Origin: Candidatus Mcinerneyibacteriota bacterium
GTDB taxonomy: Bacteria; Macinerneyibacteriota; Macinerneyibacteria; Macinerneyibacteriales; DSCS01
Direction of reading: 5' to 3'
DNA length: 54,794 nucleotides
NCBI GenBank assembly: GCA_016937175.1
Contig: JAFGWL010000051.1
Span: 1-54,794, forward strand
Shown here: positions 42,749 through 51,730 of the stretch, piece by piece
Layout: every line of letters begins with the position of its first letter
Numbering within the stretch: the stretch's first letter is position 1
Notes under the pieces: generated by a model
What the model was told of the DNA's origin: nothing
The model's input: only the letters and a program-made list of their open reading frames with translations
The model's database searches: none
Position numbers and translations under genes: made by a program

Positions 42749-43672
42749 GTGTATCTTGTCACCGGAGGATGCGGATTCATCGGATCTCATATTGCAGAAG
42801 CTCTGGCCCTGAGGGGAGAGCGGGTGCGGATCCTGGACGATCTCTCGACAGGCCATGAAGAGAATATCGCCTCGTTTCGAAACAAGACGGAGCTTGTCAT
42901 CGGGGATATCCGTGATGAAGCTCTTTTAGACAGGGTGATGGAGGGAATCACCGGGGTCTTTCATGAAGCGGCCTTGGTCTCGGTGGTGCGCTCGGTGGAA
43001 TCCCCGCGCCTGAACCACGATATCAATGTCCGGGGAACATTCAATATCCTTGAAGCGGCCCGCAGAAATGGGGTCAGGCGGGTAGTCTGTGCTTCATCAG
43101 CCGCTGTCTACGGCGATGACCCGCGGCTCCCCAAGAAAGAGGAGTTTGAACCTGCCCCCTCTTCTCCCTACGGAGCATCAAAGGCTATGAATGAGATCTA
43201 CGGCTCTCTTTATACGGGACTATACGGAGTGGAGACGGTTTCTTTAAGGTATTTCAATGTGTATGGAGAGCGGCAGGACCCGGCTTCCCCTTATTCAGGA
43301 GTCCTTTCCCTTTTTAAAAAGGCTTTTGAAGAAGAGGTTCCCTCTCTGACCATATTCGGCGACGGGCTTCAGACAAGGGATTTTATCTATGTCAAGGACG
43401 TCGCTGTTGCCAATCTACTGGCCATGGAGTCAAAGTCATGCCCGGGAGGGGTTTTTAATGTGGGAACGGGGGAAAGCGTTACCCTGCGACGGGTTATCGG
43501 TATCATGGAGAAGTTGACCGGGAAAAAGAGCAGGATTGATTATCAGGACAGACGGCCGGGGGATATCAGGTTTTCCGAAGCTGATATTTCCGCCCTGGTA
43601 AAATTCGGATTCCGGCCTCGTTATGACATAGAGGAGGGTTTACGGCGCTACCTTCAAGGAGGAGTCACATGA
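42749..43672 (+). CDS. NAD-dependent NDP-sugar epimerase/dehydratase (GalE-like)
   Basis: Extended short-chain dehydrogenase of about 307 residues. The NAD-binding motif TGGCGFIGSH stands at the N-terminus. The catalytic serine region is CASSAAVYGDD, and the YxxxK pair is in SPYGASKAMNE. RYFNVYGERQDP and FGDGLQTRDFIYVKDVA are typical of UDP-hexose 4-epimerases (GalE/WbpP) and related enzymes. The frame is open further upstream, but GTG 42749 stands 5 bases after AAGGAGG and begins the protein where this family normally begins. It overlaps gmhA by four bases, so a role in surface sugar synthesis is likely; the exact substrate is open. Confidence 0.9.
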   Translation: MYLVTGGCGFIGSHIAEALALRGERVRILDDLSTGHEENIASFRNKTELVIGDIRDEALLDRVMEGITGVFHEAALVSVVRSVESPRLNHDINVRGTFNILEAARRNGVRRVVCASSAAVYGDDPRLPKKEEFEPAPSSPYGASKAMNEIYGSLYTGLYGVETVSLRYFNVYGERQDPASPYSGVLSLFKKAFEEEVPSLTIFGDGLQTRDFIYVKDVAVANLLAMESKSCPGGVFNVGTGESVTLRRVIGIMEKLTGKKSRIDYQDRRPGDIRFSEADISALVKFGFRPRYDIEEGLRRYLQGGVT

Positions 43673-44253
43673 ATGAAATGATCAGACAGAGGATCAAAGA
43701 GTCCATGGAAGTCAAAGAGAAGATGATGAGCCCTGCATTTGTCTCTGTAGTCGAAGAGGCAGCCCGGGCTATCCTCAGGACTTACCGTAACGGGAAAAAG
43801 CTTTTCCTGGCCGGGAACGGAGGAAGTGCTGCAGACGCCCAGCATCTTGCTGCAGAACTTGTATCCAGGTTCTATAAAGAGCGTAAAGGTCTGCCGGCGG
43901 AAGCGCTCACCGTCAATACATCGGTGATGACTGCTATCGGGAATGATTATGATTTTAACAGGATCTTTGCCCGTCAAATCGAAGCTTCGGGGACATCAGG
44001 GGATCTTTTCATCGCCATCTCTACAAGCGGGAACTCTCCCAATATCATAGAAGCTATCCGGGCAGCCCGAGAGGGCGGCCTTACTGTCCTGGGAATGGCC
44101 GGGCGTGACGGCGGCAAGATGAAGGAGCTATGTGATATTCTCATGGTCATTCCGTCAGACATCACTCCCCGGATCCAGGAAGGACATATTCTCTGCGGCC
44201 ATATCCTGTGTGAGATCGTAGAAGCCCGGTTGACAGAAGAGGGGCTTATTTAG
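43669..44253 (+). CDS. gmhA: Phosphoheptose isomerase GmhA
   Basis: Cytoplasmic SIS-domain enzyme that converts sedoheptulose 7-phosphate to D-glycero-D-manno-heptose 7-phosphate, the first step to ADP-heptose for LPS core or glycan. 194 residues, normal. FLAGNGGSAADAQHLAAEL contains the sugar-binding loop and catalytic E63. STSGNSPNIIEAI is the second loop. H178 (in CGHILCEIVE) is the other catalytic residue; E. coli has Glu65 and His180. The later heptose genes (hldE, gmhB, hldD) are not in the window. It starts on the last bases of the epimerase gene. Confidence 0.96.
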   Translation: MNEMIRQRIKESMEVKEKMMSPAFVSVVEEAARAILRTYRNGKKLFLAGNGGSAADAQHLAAELVSRFYKERKGLPAEALTVNTSVMTAIGNDYDFNRIFARQIEASGTSGDLFIAISTSGNSPNIIEAIRAAREGGLTVLGMAGRDGGKMKELCDILMVIPSDITPRIQEGHILCGHILCEIVEARLTEEGLI

Positions 44254-44318
44254 TTTTGCGTATTTCTACTCCGTCGAAGGATATTGCGAGCCTTTCTGTC
44301 TCATGTTAGGATGAAGGT

Positions 44319-45269
44319 ATGAAGAAAAGCGCTTTGGAACTGGTCGTCCTCTCCGGCCCCACAGGAGTGGGAAAGACACGCCTATGTGAGATACTGGCTG
44401 AAAAATGGGGTGCAGAGATCATATCGGCTGATTCCCAGGCTGTCTACAAAGGGATGGATATCGGGACGGCTAAACCGTCCGGGAGTGCTGTGCCGTATCA
44501 TTGCCTTGACCTGGTCTCTCCTCTGGAACAGTTTGATGTGGGCTCTTTCATCAGGTGTGCCGATGAGGCTGTCGAAGAGATCAGAAGCCGGGGCAGAAAT
44601 GTGATCGTATCCGGGGGTACTCCCATGTATATCCACCGTTTTCTCTACGGACTCAGCCCGCTCCCGGGACGCAGCCGGGAGATCAGGAAAAGGTTGTATG
44701 CTCTTTTGGAAAAGGAGGGATCCGAAGCTCTCTACAGGCGCCTGGACAAGGAAGATCCCCCTTCGGCAGAGCGGATCCATCCCCATGACCATACCCGCAT
44801 CGTCAGAGCCCTGGAAGTTTTGGAACTTTCCGGGAAGCCCCTCTCTTCCTGGCGGGAGACAAAGAAGCAACCACGTTACCGGGCTCTTTATGTGATCCTC
44901 AACAGGACGCGCCAGGACCTTTATGAACGGATCGACCGAAGAGTCGATGAGATGATAGAGAAGGGATGGGCCGATGAGGCTGCTCGTTTGCGAAAAGAGG
45001 GGGTTCCTGATGATGCCCCCGGTTTCCGTGCGGTGGGATACAGAGAGATACTGGCTTATCTTGACGGGGAGATGCCCTTAGATATAGCAGCAAGGGAGAT
45101 CAAAAAGAAGAGCAGACATTATGCCCGGAGGCAGCTGATCTGGTTCAGAAAAGAGGAGAATACTTTTTGGATAGAATGGAAGGATGAGAACGAAGAGGCC
45201 GTTGCTGATTCTATTCTCAAACAGATAGAAAAGGAGGAATCCAATGATTGTGAAAGAGAGCCGTCTTGA
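44319..45269 (+). CDS. miaA: tRNA dimethylallyltransferase MiaA
   Basis: Transfers a dimethylallyl group from DMAPP to A37 of tRNAs reading UNN codons. 316 residues, normal. P-loop GPTGVGKT (residues 13-20), then ISADSQAVYKGMDIGTAKP, the substrate motif SGGTPMY, and ARRQLIWFR near the end. ATG 44319 has AAGG just upstream. Its last 26 bases overlap the purC start, and the purC ribosome site lies inside it, so the two are probably coupled. The pairing with purC is not a standard functional pair. Confidence 0.96.
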   Translation: MKKSALELVVLSGPTGVGKTRLCEILAEKWGAEIISADSQAVYKGMDIGTAKPSGSAVPYHCLDLVSPLEQFDVGSFIRCADEAVEEIRSRGRNVIVSGGTPMYIHRFLYGLSPLPGRSREIRKRLYALLEKEGSEALYRRLDKEDPPSAERIHPHDHTRIVRALEVLELSGKPLSSWRETKKQPRYRALYVILNRTRQDLYERIDRRVDEMIEKGWADEAARLRKEGVPDDAPGFRAVGYREILAYLDGEMPLDIAAREIKKKSRHYARRQLIWFRKEENTFWIEWKDENEEAVADSILKQIEKEESNDCEREPS

Positions 45270-46146
45270 AAAGCTTAAGATGATCTCCAAGGGGAAGGTC
45301 CGGGATATCTACGATCTGGATGAGAAGTTGCTGATTGTGACCACAGACAGGATGTCCGCTTTTGACCGGATCCTCCACGAACCTATTCCCTATAAAGGCA
45401 TGGTCTTAAACAACCTTTCCCTCTTCTGGTTCGACCTGATGAAAGACATCATCCCTAATCATGTGGCAGAGACTGATATCGAGGCCTTTCCCGAAGAAGC
45501 CCGCAGTCAGAAAGAGGCTCTGTACGGAAGAAGCGTCATCGTCCATAAGGCTGAACCGCTGAAAGTGGAGTGTATTGTCCGTGGGTATATCACAGGTTCA
45601 GGCTGGAACAGCTATCGGAAAAAGGGGGAGATCTGCGGCCTTCGTCTGCCGCCGGGATTGAAAGAAAGCGAGATGCTTGAGGAGCCACTGTTTACTCCTA
45701 CCACTAAAGCTGATGAGGGGCATGATGAAAATATAACTTTTGATGAGATGAAGAAGATGATCGGGGAGTCTCTGGCAGAGGAGCTGAAGGAAAAATCGCT
45801 GACTATCTATCTCCGTGCCCGGGATTATGCTGCTCAACGGGGGATCATCATCGCCGACACCAAAATGGAGTTCGGGATCTACAAAGGGAGTGTCATCATC
45901 ATAGATGAACTTCTGACTCCGGATTCTTCCCGTTTCTGGCCGGCCCGGTTCTATGAAGCCGGACGGTCCCAGGAGAGCTTTGACAAACAGTACCTGAGAG
46001 ACTGGCTGACAGGGACCGGATGGGACAAGGACTCCGACCCGCCGCATCTTCCTGAGGAAGTGGTCAGAAAAACTCAGGATAAATATCTGGAAGCCTACCG
46101 GCTCCTCACGGGGAAAGACCTCCTTCAAGAGCTCGGGATCGGATAA
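45244..46146 (+). CDS. purC: Phosphoribosylaminoimidazole-succinocarboxamide synthase
   Basis: SAICAR synthetase of purine biosynthesis: joins CAIR and aspartate with ATP. 300 residues, the longer form of the family. Signatures are KGKVRDIYDL at the N-terminus (phosphate-binding), TDRMSAFDRIL, VECIVRGYITGSGWNSY, and the later DTKMEFG followed by DELLTPDSSRFW. AAAAGGAGG sits 6 bases before ATG 45244, inside miaA. No purine riboswitch precedes it and no other pur gene is near. A GC-rich terminator follows. Confidence 0.97.
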   Translation: MIVKESRLEKLKMISKGKVRDIYDLDEKLLIVTTDRMSAFDRILHEPIPYKGMVLNNLSLFWFDLMKDIIPNHVAETDIEAFPEEARSQKEALYGRSVIVHKAEPLKVECIVRGYITGSGWNSYRKKGEICGLRLPPGLKESEMLEEPLFTPTTKADEGHDENITFDEMKKMIGESLAEELKEKSLTIYLRARDYAAQRGIIIADTKMEFGIYKGSVIIIDELLTPDSSRFWPARFYEAGRSQESFDKQYLRDWLTGTGWDKDSDPPHLPEEVVRKTQDKYLEAYRLLTGKDLLQELGIG

Positions 46147-46148
46147 GA

Positions 46149-46171
46149 GGGGGGCTTTGCCCCCCGATTTT
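46149..46171 (+). terminator. Intrinsic terminator after purC
   Basis: GGGGGGC, TTT loop, GCCCCCC, then GATTTT. A short but very GC-rich stem two bases after the purC stop. Confidence 0.8.
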
Positions 46172-46173
46172 AC

Positions 46174-46202
46174 TTGTCTTTTCTTTACACTCCTGTTATA
46201 CT
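46174..46202 (+). promoter_or_regulatory. Predicted extended -10 promoter
   Basis: TTGTCT (46174-46179), 17 bases, TATACT (46197-46202), with TGT directly before the -10 (extended -10). Expected start of transcription is 46208-46210, immediately before the ATG at 46211, so the mRNA would be leaderless or nearly so. It begins the envelope-protein block. Confidence 0.6.
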
Positions 46203-46210
46203 ATTAAACC

Positions 46211-46522
46211 ATGAAAGAGATTCTCACCCTTCTGATCGTCTTCTTGTTTATCATCGGATGCGCTTCGATTCCCGGAATAGAAGATTATAATGAATATGCT
46301 TTTGACCTGGTGACAAACGGACTCTATGATGAAGCCCTCTTTTACCTCTTGAAAGCGGATACACTCACTTCTGACTACAGGATCAAGAACAATATCGCCC
46401 TCTGTTACGAAGCTCTGGGAGAACGGCAGCTTGCGCAAAAGTACTATCAGGAGGCTCTGAAACTGAGAGAGACGAAAGCTTTGAAGGATAACTATGCAGA
46501 TTTTAAAAAAGATCAGCTTTAA
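46211..46522 (+). CDS. Small TPR-like lipoprotein
   Basis: 103 residues. A lipoprotein signal ends in LFIIGC (Cys about residue 17). The rest is two TPR-like helical hairpins, including GLYDEALFYLLKADTL and GERQLAQKYYQEALKL. No ribosome site precedes the ATG; the promoter lies so close that the message appears leaderless. It overlaps the next lipoprotein gene by 29 bases. Small TPR lipoproteins of this type often serve as adaptors for outer-membrane machines; the partner here is unknown but may be one of the next gene products. Confidence 0.82.
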   Translation: MKEILTLLIVFLFIIGCASIPGIEDYNEYAFDLVTNGLYDEALFYLLKADTLTSDYRIKNNIALCYEALGERQLAQKYYQEALKLRETKALKDNYADFKKDQL

Positions 46523-47219
46523 CATCCTCCTTCTCTTCACCCTTGCGGCGTGTCTTTTCACAAGAGACGAGAATATCCGTCTCAGGGCAAAAAGAGACCC
46601 CCTGGCTGACCTCAACGGTAAGACGCTTCTTGTCCTCCCTTCTGTGGTCCACAGTTCCGATTTTCAGCTGAACCGGGACTTGACCCAATACCTGAATGCC
46701 CTTCTCAGCGAAAATGAGTACAAGGCCACAGTTATCACACCTGCCGGACTCACCGAGTCTCGCGGCAGGGAGATCGCCCGGATCTTTCTTGACGGCGGAG
46801 CCCCTGAAGGGGAAGCTTTTCACAATACACTGGCAGATCTTGTCCTTTCTGTCCAGCTGGACCTTCTCTATGAGTTCTACTCAAGCTATTCCGGGGATGA
46901 CGGGCTCAACCCGGCCTATTCAGTGGAGCGGGGCGGAGCACCCGGACTCTATGAGTCGCCGACAGAATGGAAAAGCCGCTCTTTTGAGGATCTTAGTTTT
47001 CAATTGAAAGCCCGTTTCGTTTTGGTTGATATCAGCACAGAGAAACGTCTCATCGACAGGGAGGAGAGTTACGAGATCATTGTGGAGGATTACAGGATGA
47101 AAGATGTCTCATCAGAAGGAGAACGTGCGTTCCTTGCTATGATCCAGCAGGCTTCTTCGGATTTTCTCTCCTGGTGCCGCGAAAGGGACGTGGAACTGGA
47201 AAGGGTCTATCTCAAATGA
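46494..47219 (+). CDS. Lipoprotein of unknown function
   Basis: 241 residues with a lipoprotein signal ending in LAAC (Cys about residue 20). The mature part begins with a beta-alpha pattern (NGKTLLVLPSVVHSSDFQLN) that resembles the start of periplasmic CsgG/TolB-N-like or DUF799-like domains, and continues with ADLVLSVQLDLLYEFYSSYS and ARFVLVDISTEKRLIDREESYEI. That pattern (detecting subunit, strand, strand) is common in outer-membrane lipoproteins, but I cannot name a family. The N-terminus overlaps the TPR lipoprotein and the C-terminus overlaps the barrel protein by four bases, so the three are translationally coupled. Confidence 0.8.
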   Translation: MQILKKISFNILLLFTLAACLFTRDENIRLRAKRDPLADLNGKTLLVLPSVVHSSDFQLNRDLTQYLNALLSENEYKATVITPAGLTESRGREIARIFLDGGAPEGEAFHNTLADLVLSVQLDLLYEFYSSYSGDDGLNPAYSVERGGAPGLYESPTEWKSRSFEDLSFQLKARFVLVDISTEKRLIDREESYEIIVEDYRMKDVSSEGERAFLAMIQQASSDFLSWCRERDVELERVYLK

Positions 47220-50029
47220 AAAAAATCCTCTTGCCTTCTCTTTTTCTCTTCCTGCTCCTGTCCCAGGCTTCAGGGCAGTTTGGACGTAACAAGATACGGG
47301 ATAAGGACTTTAACTGGATGACATGGGAGACTCCTCACTTCGTTATCCATTATTATGAGGATACGGCAAAATTAGTGAAAGAAGTGGAACGGATCCTGGA
47401 AGCGACCCATGATGATTACCGCAACCGTATGGGGATCAGCCTCAAAAAGAAGGTGCCGGTAGTCATCTATTATAACTCCAAAGATTTTTCTCAGACTAAT
47501 ATCACCGATTCTGAACTCAGCGAAGGGGTCGGGGGATTTACAGAGTTATCCAAACGGCGGCTTGTCCTTCCGTATAACGGAGACATTTACGATTTTAAAA
47601 GGATACTGCAGCATGAACTGGTCCATGTCTTTCAATATGAGTACATCGTCCCTTCTGATATGCCGCTTTCAGCTCTCTACAACTCGCTGACCTTTCCTCC
47701 TCTGTGGGTGATGGAAGGGATGGCGGAGTATTTCAGCGAAGACTGGCAGCCCATGGGGCAGATGATGCTTAGGGAGAATATCCTTTCGGGAGAGATCCCG
47801 GATATCCCCCTTTTAGGGGATGAGGTCTTTAATTATTACGGTTATTATGCTTATAAGCTGGCTCAGTCGTTTACCGAATTTCTCTGCCATCAGTATGGAG
47901 AGAAGAAATTCATCCGCTATTTTAAAGGCCTTTCCAAAAAAATTACAGTGCGGCCGGAAGAGGAGTTTAAAGCAGTCTACGGGATCACAATGAAAAGAGC
48001 TGTAGAATTATGGCATCACGACTTGAAACAGTTTTACTGGCAGGATGGTCTGGAAAAAATTGATCCCTACAGTGTCTTTCATATGACCGAATTCAAAAAG
48101 CCCTTGTCGGGGGATATGGATAATGTTTTACTTTATGCCCCGAAACTCTCCCCGGCCGGGGATGTCGTTGCCGTCTATTCTAATCTCAGGGATGAAGGAG
48201 ACATCATCCTCATAGGAGCCGAAAACGGCCGTTTTATCAAAAACCTCACAGCAGGCTTTGCCGACCATCTCTATGATTATCTCCAGATCAGTCCCGATAA
48301 CCTTATCTGGTCGGGAGAGGGAGATGTGATCTATTTTGTTGCCAGAAAAGTCAATGCCGATGTCGTCGTCTGCAAAAACATCATCACAGGTAAATCCCTG
48401 CTGATATCTGTTCCCGAGATATCGGTGATCAGAGGACTGGCCCAATGTCCTGACACAGGAGCTCTTCTCCTCCTGGGTCAGAAGGAGAATGATAATATCC
48501 TTCTCTCCTATCAGCCTCAGACAAAAGAGATTTCTCTCCTGGCCACATCCTTTTATTACTGGGAAAGCCCTGCCGCCCTCGGTGGTGGGAAAGTAGCGCT
48601 GGTCCAGAGAGATACCTACGGTGATGCTATCATCGTTCTGGATATCAAGACAGGGGCAAAAGAGACTGTATACCAGACACAGAATATCAATACCCTGACC
48701 TATCACGACGGGGCCCTCTATTTTGACAGGAATTTTGCTCACGCTCTCTATATCTGCAGGATGGACCTGAAGTCGGGGAAGGCTTATCAGCTTATGGAGA
48801 CCATAAACTCCACGATCCATCCCGATATCTCCGGAAAAAAGATCGTCTTTAATATCTACAGGGACAACCGTTATCTGCTGGCGGCAGCTTCCCTGGAAGA
48901 ACTCAAAGAGACTCTCCTCGTGGAAGAATCTATCCCGTCCCGATTCGAGCCGGTCCGGATCACCCGGGAGGATATCCGGGAAGTCCAAGAGGGGTCTAAA
49001 CCCTACCGGGTCAAGCTGAGAGCCGATTACCTGGCCGGCCAGATGGAGTACAACAGCAGCGGGTATTTCCGCTCTTATGCTACGATCATGGGGATGGACA
49101 TCATGGGAGACTATCGTTTTCAGATCAACTTAGACATGACATCGGTCAACAGCTTTGACGATATCAACGGGCAGCTGGCTTTCAATTATATGAAGAAACG
49201 CTATACTCTGGGCGCTTTTGTCTACACCTGGAAAGACTACTACTTCAGCGATGTCTCATCTTTTTATGATTACAGTGAACAATATACCGGGGGAGCCGTC
49301 AGCTTGACCTACCCTCTTTCGGAAAAGGATCGTCTGGAAGGGGCTGCCCATATCTATCAGAAAAAGGTCGAATTCCTGCATCTTCCCGTAAGCGATGAAG
49401 CCATGGCGTATACGACCCAATTGGCCTTTGTCCGGGATTCCTCCCGTTGGTGGGGGTATTATCATCCCGTGTCCGGGTACCGCTTTCGTCTCTCCTATGA
49501 ACAGAGTTATCCTGTAGGGGCAAGTATGGAGTATGGGCTGGGAATGGTTGATCTCAGAGCTTATCTGAAGATATCGCGGCGGATGTCCCTGGCCCAGAGG
49601 CTTGTCTATGGGGAGTCCTGGGGTGAGGATGCACTTCCCTTTAAACTGGGGGGGATAAGTACGGTGCGGGGTTTTGATTACCAGGATCTCCAGGGAGAGA
49701 AGATCCTCCTGTATAATGCGGAGTTTCGCTTTCCTCTGGTGGATTATCTTCTGCTTGCCGTTCCCGGGTTCGGTTTCCCCAATATCAGGGGAGTCCTCTT
49801 TTACGATATGGCTTATGTGGGGAGCCAGGATGCGGAGATCCGGCTTTTTGACAATGACAAAGAAAGGCTGTCTTTTGCGCCCGATGTCCATGGAAGCTAT
49901 GGATTGGGATTGCGCTATTATCTCCCGGGGCTCTTTAACCTGAAGTTCGACTGGGCCTGGAAAACGGACCTGGCCCATACCCTGAGTGACAAGGCTGTCT
50001 TTCATTTCGGGATATCATCGGATTTTTAG
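47216..50029 (+). CDS. Outer-membrane protein: gluzincin protease, beta-propeller and Omp85-like barrel
   Basis: 937 residues. Signal peptide with cleavage near SQASG (about residue 21). Residues about 30-290 are a peptidase-MA type metalloprotease with H133-E-L-V-H137 and the third ligand region E167-G-M-A-E171, so the active site looks complete. Residues about 300-600 are WD40/TolB-like repeats (for example YAPKLSPAGDVVAVYSN). The C-terminal 330 residues form a beta-barrel of the bacterial surface antigen (Omp85) type: GGISTVRGFDYQDLQG, NAEFRFPL, and an end in SDF with terminal phenylalanine as BAM signal. No POTRA domain is visible. The frame is open upstream, but ATG 47216 begins the signal peptide and has AAAGGG ahead. 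Confidence 0.88.
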   Translation: MKKILLPSLFLFLLLSQASGQFGRNKIRDKDFNWMTWETPHFVIHYYEDTAKLVKEVERILEATHDDYRNRMGISLKKKVPVVIYYNSKDFSQTNITDSELSEGVGGFTELSKRRLVLPYNGDIYDFKRILQHELVHVFQYEYIVPSDMPLSALYNSLTFPPLWVMEGMAEYFSEDWQPMGQMMLRENILSGEIPDIPLLGDEVFNYYGYYAYKLAQSFTEFLCHQYGEKKFIRYFKGLSKKITVRPEEEFKAVYGITMKRAVELWHHDLKQFYWQDGLEKIDPYSVFHMTEFKKPLSGDMDNVLLYAPKLSPAGDVVAVYSNLRDEGDIILIGAENGRFIKNLTAGFADHLYDYLQISPDNLIWSGEGDVIYFVARKVNADVVVCKNIITGKSLLISVPEISVIRGLAQCPDTGALLLLGQKENDNILLSYQPQTKEISLLATSFYYWESPAALGGGKVALVQRDTYGDAIIVLDIKTGAKETVYQTQNINTLTYHDGALYFDRNFAHALYICRMDLKSGKAYQLMETINSTIHPDISGKKIVFNIYRDNRYLLAAASLEELKETLLVEESIPSRFEPVRITREDIREVQEGSKPYRVKLRADYLAGQMEYNSSGYFRSYATIMGMDIMGDYRFQINLDMTSVNSFDDINGQLAFNYMKKRYTLGAFVYTWKDYYFSDVSSFYDYSEQYTGGAVSLTYPLSEKDRLEGAAHIYQKKVEFLHLPVSDEAMAYTTQLAFVRDSSRWWGYYHPVSGYRFRLSYEQSYPVGASMEYGLGMVDLRAYLKISRRMSLAQRLVYGESWGEDALPFKLGGISTVRGFDYQDLQGEKILLYNAEFRFPLVDYLLLAVPGFGFPNIRGVLFYDMAYVGSQDAEIRLFDNDKERLSFAPDVHGSYGLGLRYYLPGLFNLKFDWAWKTDLAHTLSDKAVFHFGISSDF

Positions 50030-50047
50030 ATCAAAGAAAGAGGAATT

Positions 50048-51730
50048 ATGCGTCTGTGGTATAAAATCTTTGTTTTGGCTCTTTTCATCAATTTTACAGC
50101 CTGTGTTTCAGGGGCCGGCGTCCGCCGGGAGATCACCGGTGAAGATGCCCGGTCCTATATCGCATTTATTGAGGAAAAGGAGACCAGCCATGATTTGAAC
50201 CGGATGGAGGAGATGATCCGGACCCTTTTGAAGAAATACCCTCAAAGCACCCAGCTGGTCAATGACCTTCTTGCCATACAGATTGAAAAGGAAGAGTATG
50301 AAGCGGCCCTGAAGACCACTTCCTTCCTTTTAAAGATCACCCCCGATGATGTGCAGACACTCTACATCAAGGCATCTCTTCTGGAATTGTTGGGGCGCTC
50401 TCCGCTGAAAGTCTATGAAAAGCTTCATGAGTTGGATCCCGGCAATGAATATTTTTTATTGAAGATGGAAGAGCTCTACAGCCTAAAAGGTGAAACCGAC
50501 AAAATCCTGGAGGTCACGAAAAAACTTATAGCTGATTTTCCCAGAAAAGAAGCCTATCTTTCCAAAGCCCTTTTTCTCCTCTACAAGGCGGAAGCCTGGG
50601 AGGAGATGCTATCCCTGGAAGGACTTTATCCGGGAGAAAAGGAGTCTTTTCACGACCGGATCATCGAGATATTCGCCATAGGAAAAGATGTAAAAAATCT
50701 CGGTCGGTTTATCCGGGCCGTCTCCCCCCGGATGGACAAGACAGAAAAAGCACGTTTTTATTTTGCCTTGTTCTATCTATCTTCGGAAGATGAACGATTC
50801 GAAACAGATTCAGAACCTTTTTTCCAACAAGAGGAGTTCTCTTTTTATCTGGGGGCCTACCTTATGGAAAACAGCGATACCGGAGATGATACGAAGGCAA
50901 TCCCTCTTTTCCAACGGATACCTCCCCGGAGCCCCTACTATGAAGAGAGCCTGGTCTACCTTATGAAGGGGGCCTTGCAGGAAGAAGATATTACGGCGCT
51001 CAAAAGATATTACGGCCTGCTCAGACAGAAGGAGGGCTCAGGATCCATAGAACTTTCTCTTCTTTATTATTCCCTTACAGAAAAGAGCAGCCTCACGGAA
51101 GACCTTTACAGCCTTCTCGATTTTTCCCGGATCGAACCCCGTGCCCTGGCCGGGTTTATCGATCTCCTTGTCCAGAAAGGGCTGATAGAAGAGGCGAGGC
51201 AATACGGGGAAGAGGTGGAAAAGTTTTTTACGACAAAAGAGGGATTGTTCCAATACAATTTTGCCATGATGAGACTGTTCGCCAGAACAGAGGAGGCCTC
51301 CAGGATGAGGGATCATTTCCAGAGGGCTTCTTGCGAAGAGGAGAAGAATCCCGACCTATTGAATTATTACGCTTTTTCCCTCCTGGTCATTGACCCCTCT
51401 TTCCATGAAGAGGCTTTGCCCCTGCTGGAAGAAGCCCATGCGCTGGATCCTGAAAGCCCGGCTATTATGGACTCTCTGGGATGGGCCCTGGTCTTATCAG
51501 GAGACCTGGACAAGGGGGAGAAGATGATCGACAGAGCCCTGGAAGCTTTGCCGCAGGATAGTGAGATCCTTTTTCATAAAGCCATGATTCTGAAAAAAAA
51601 GGGGAGATATCAAGAGGCCCTTGATATTTTGATGGATGTGAAATCAAACAACGGCGGTGACGTGATCTATTATGAAGACCTTGACAGCGAGATGGATCTT
51701 TTACGGTCTCTTATTAAGCCTGAGCGTTAA
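50048..51730 (+). CDS. TPR lipoprotein
   Basis: 560 residues. A lipoprotein signal ends in NFTAC (Cys about residue 19). The remainder is helical repeat, with clear TPRs at both ends: KYPQSTQLVNDLLAIQIEKEEYEAAL near the N-terminus (shown as a region) and LGWALVLSGDLDKGEKMIDRAL, then KKGRYQEALDILMDV near the C-terminus. No enzyme motif. A ribosome site AAAGAGGAA lies ahead of ATG 50048. It is followed by the overlapping LolB-like gene. Probably an outer-membrane-attached scaffold acting with the barrel protein or the lipoproteins beside it. Confidence 0.85.
   Translation: MRLWYKIFVLALFINFTACVSGAGVRREITGEDARSYIAFIEEKETSHDLNRMEEMIRTLLKKYPQSTQLVNDLLAIQIEKEEYEAALKTTSFLLKITPDDVQTLYIKASLLELLGRSPLKVYEKLHELDPGNEYFLLKMEELYSLKGETDKILEVTKKLIADFPRKEAYLSKALFLLYKAEAWEEMLSLEGLYPGEKESFHDRIIEIFAIGKDVKNLGRFIRAVSPRMDKTEKARFYFALFYLSSEDERFETDSEPFFQQEEFSFYLGAYLMENSDTGDDTKAIPLFQRIPPRSPYYEESLVYLMKGALQEEDITALKRYYGLLRQKEGSGSIELSLLYYSLTEKSSLTEDLYSLLDFSRIEPRALAGFIDLLVQKGLIEEARQYGEEVEKFFTTKEGLFQYNFAMMRLFARTEEASRMRDHFQRASCEEEKNPDLLNYYAFSLLVIDPSFHEEALPLLEEAHALDPESPAIMDSLGWALVLSGDLDKGEKMIDRALEALPQDSEILFHKAMILKKKGRYQEALDILMDVKSNNGGDVIYYEDLDSEMDLLRSLIKPER

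Noticed and set aside
44284-44312. Promoter for miaA (TTGCGA-17-TAGGAT)
   Set aside because: The -10 is weak and transcription would begin at the start codon although a ribosome site is present, so I do not report it.
45170-45243. Purine riboswitch for purC
   Set aside because: The region upstream is miaA coding sequence and shows no aptamer core.
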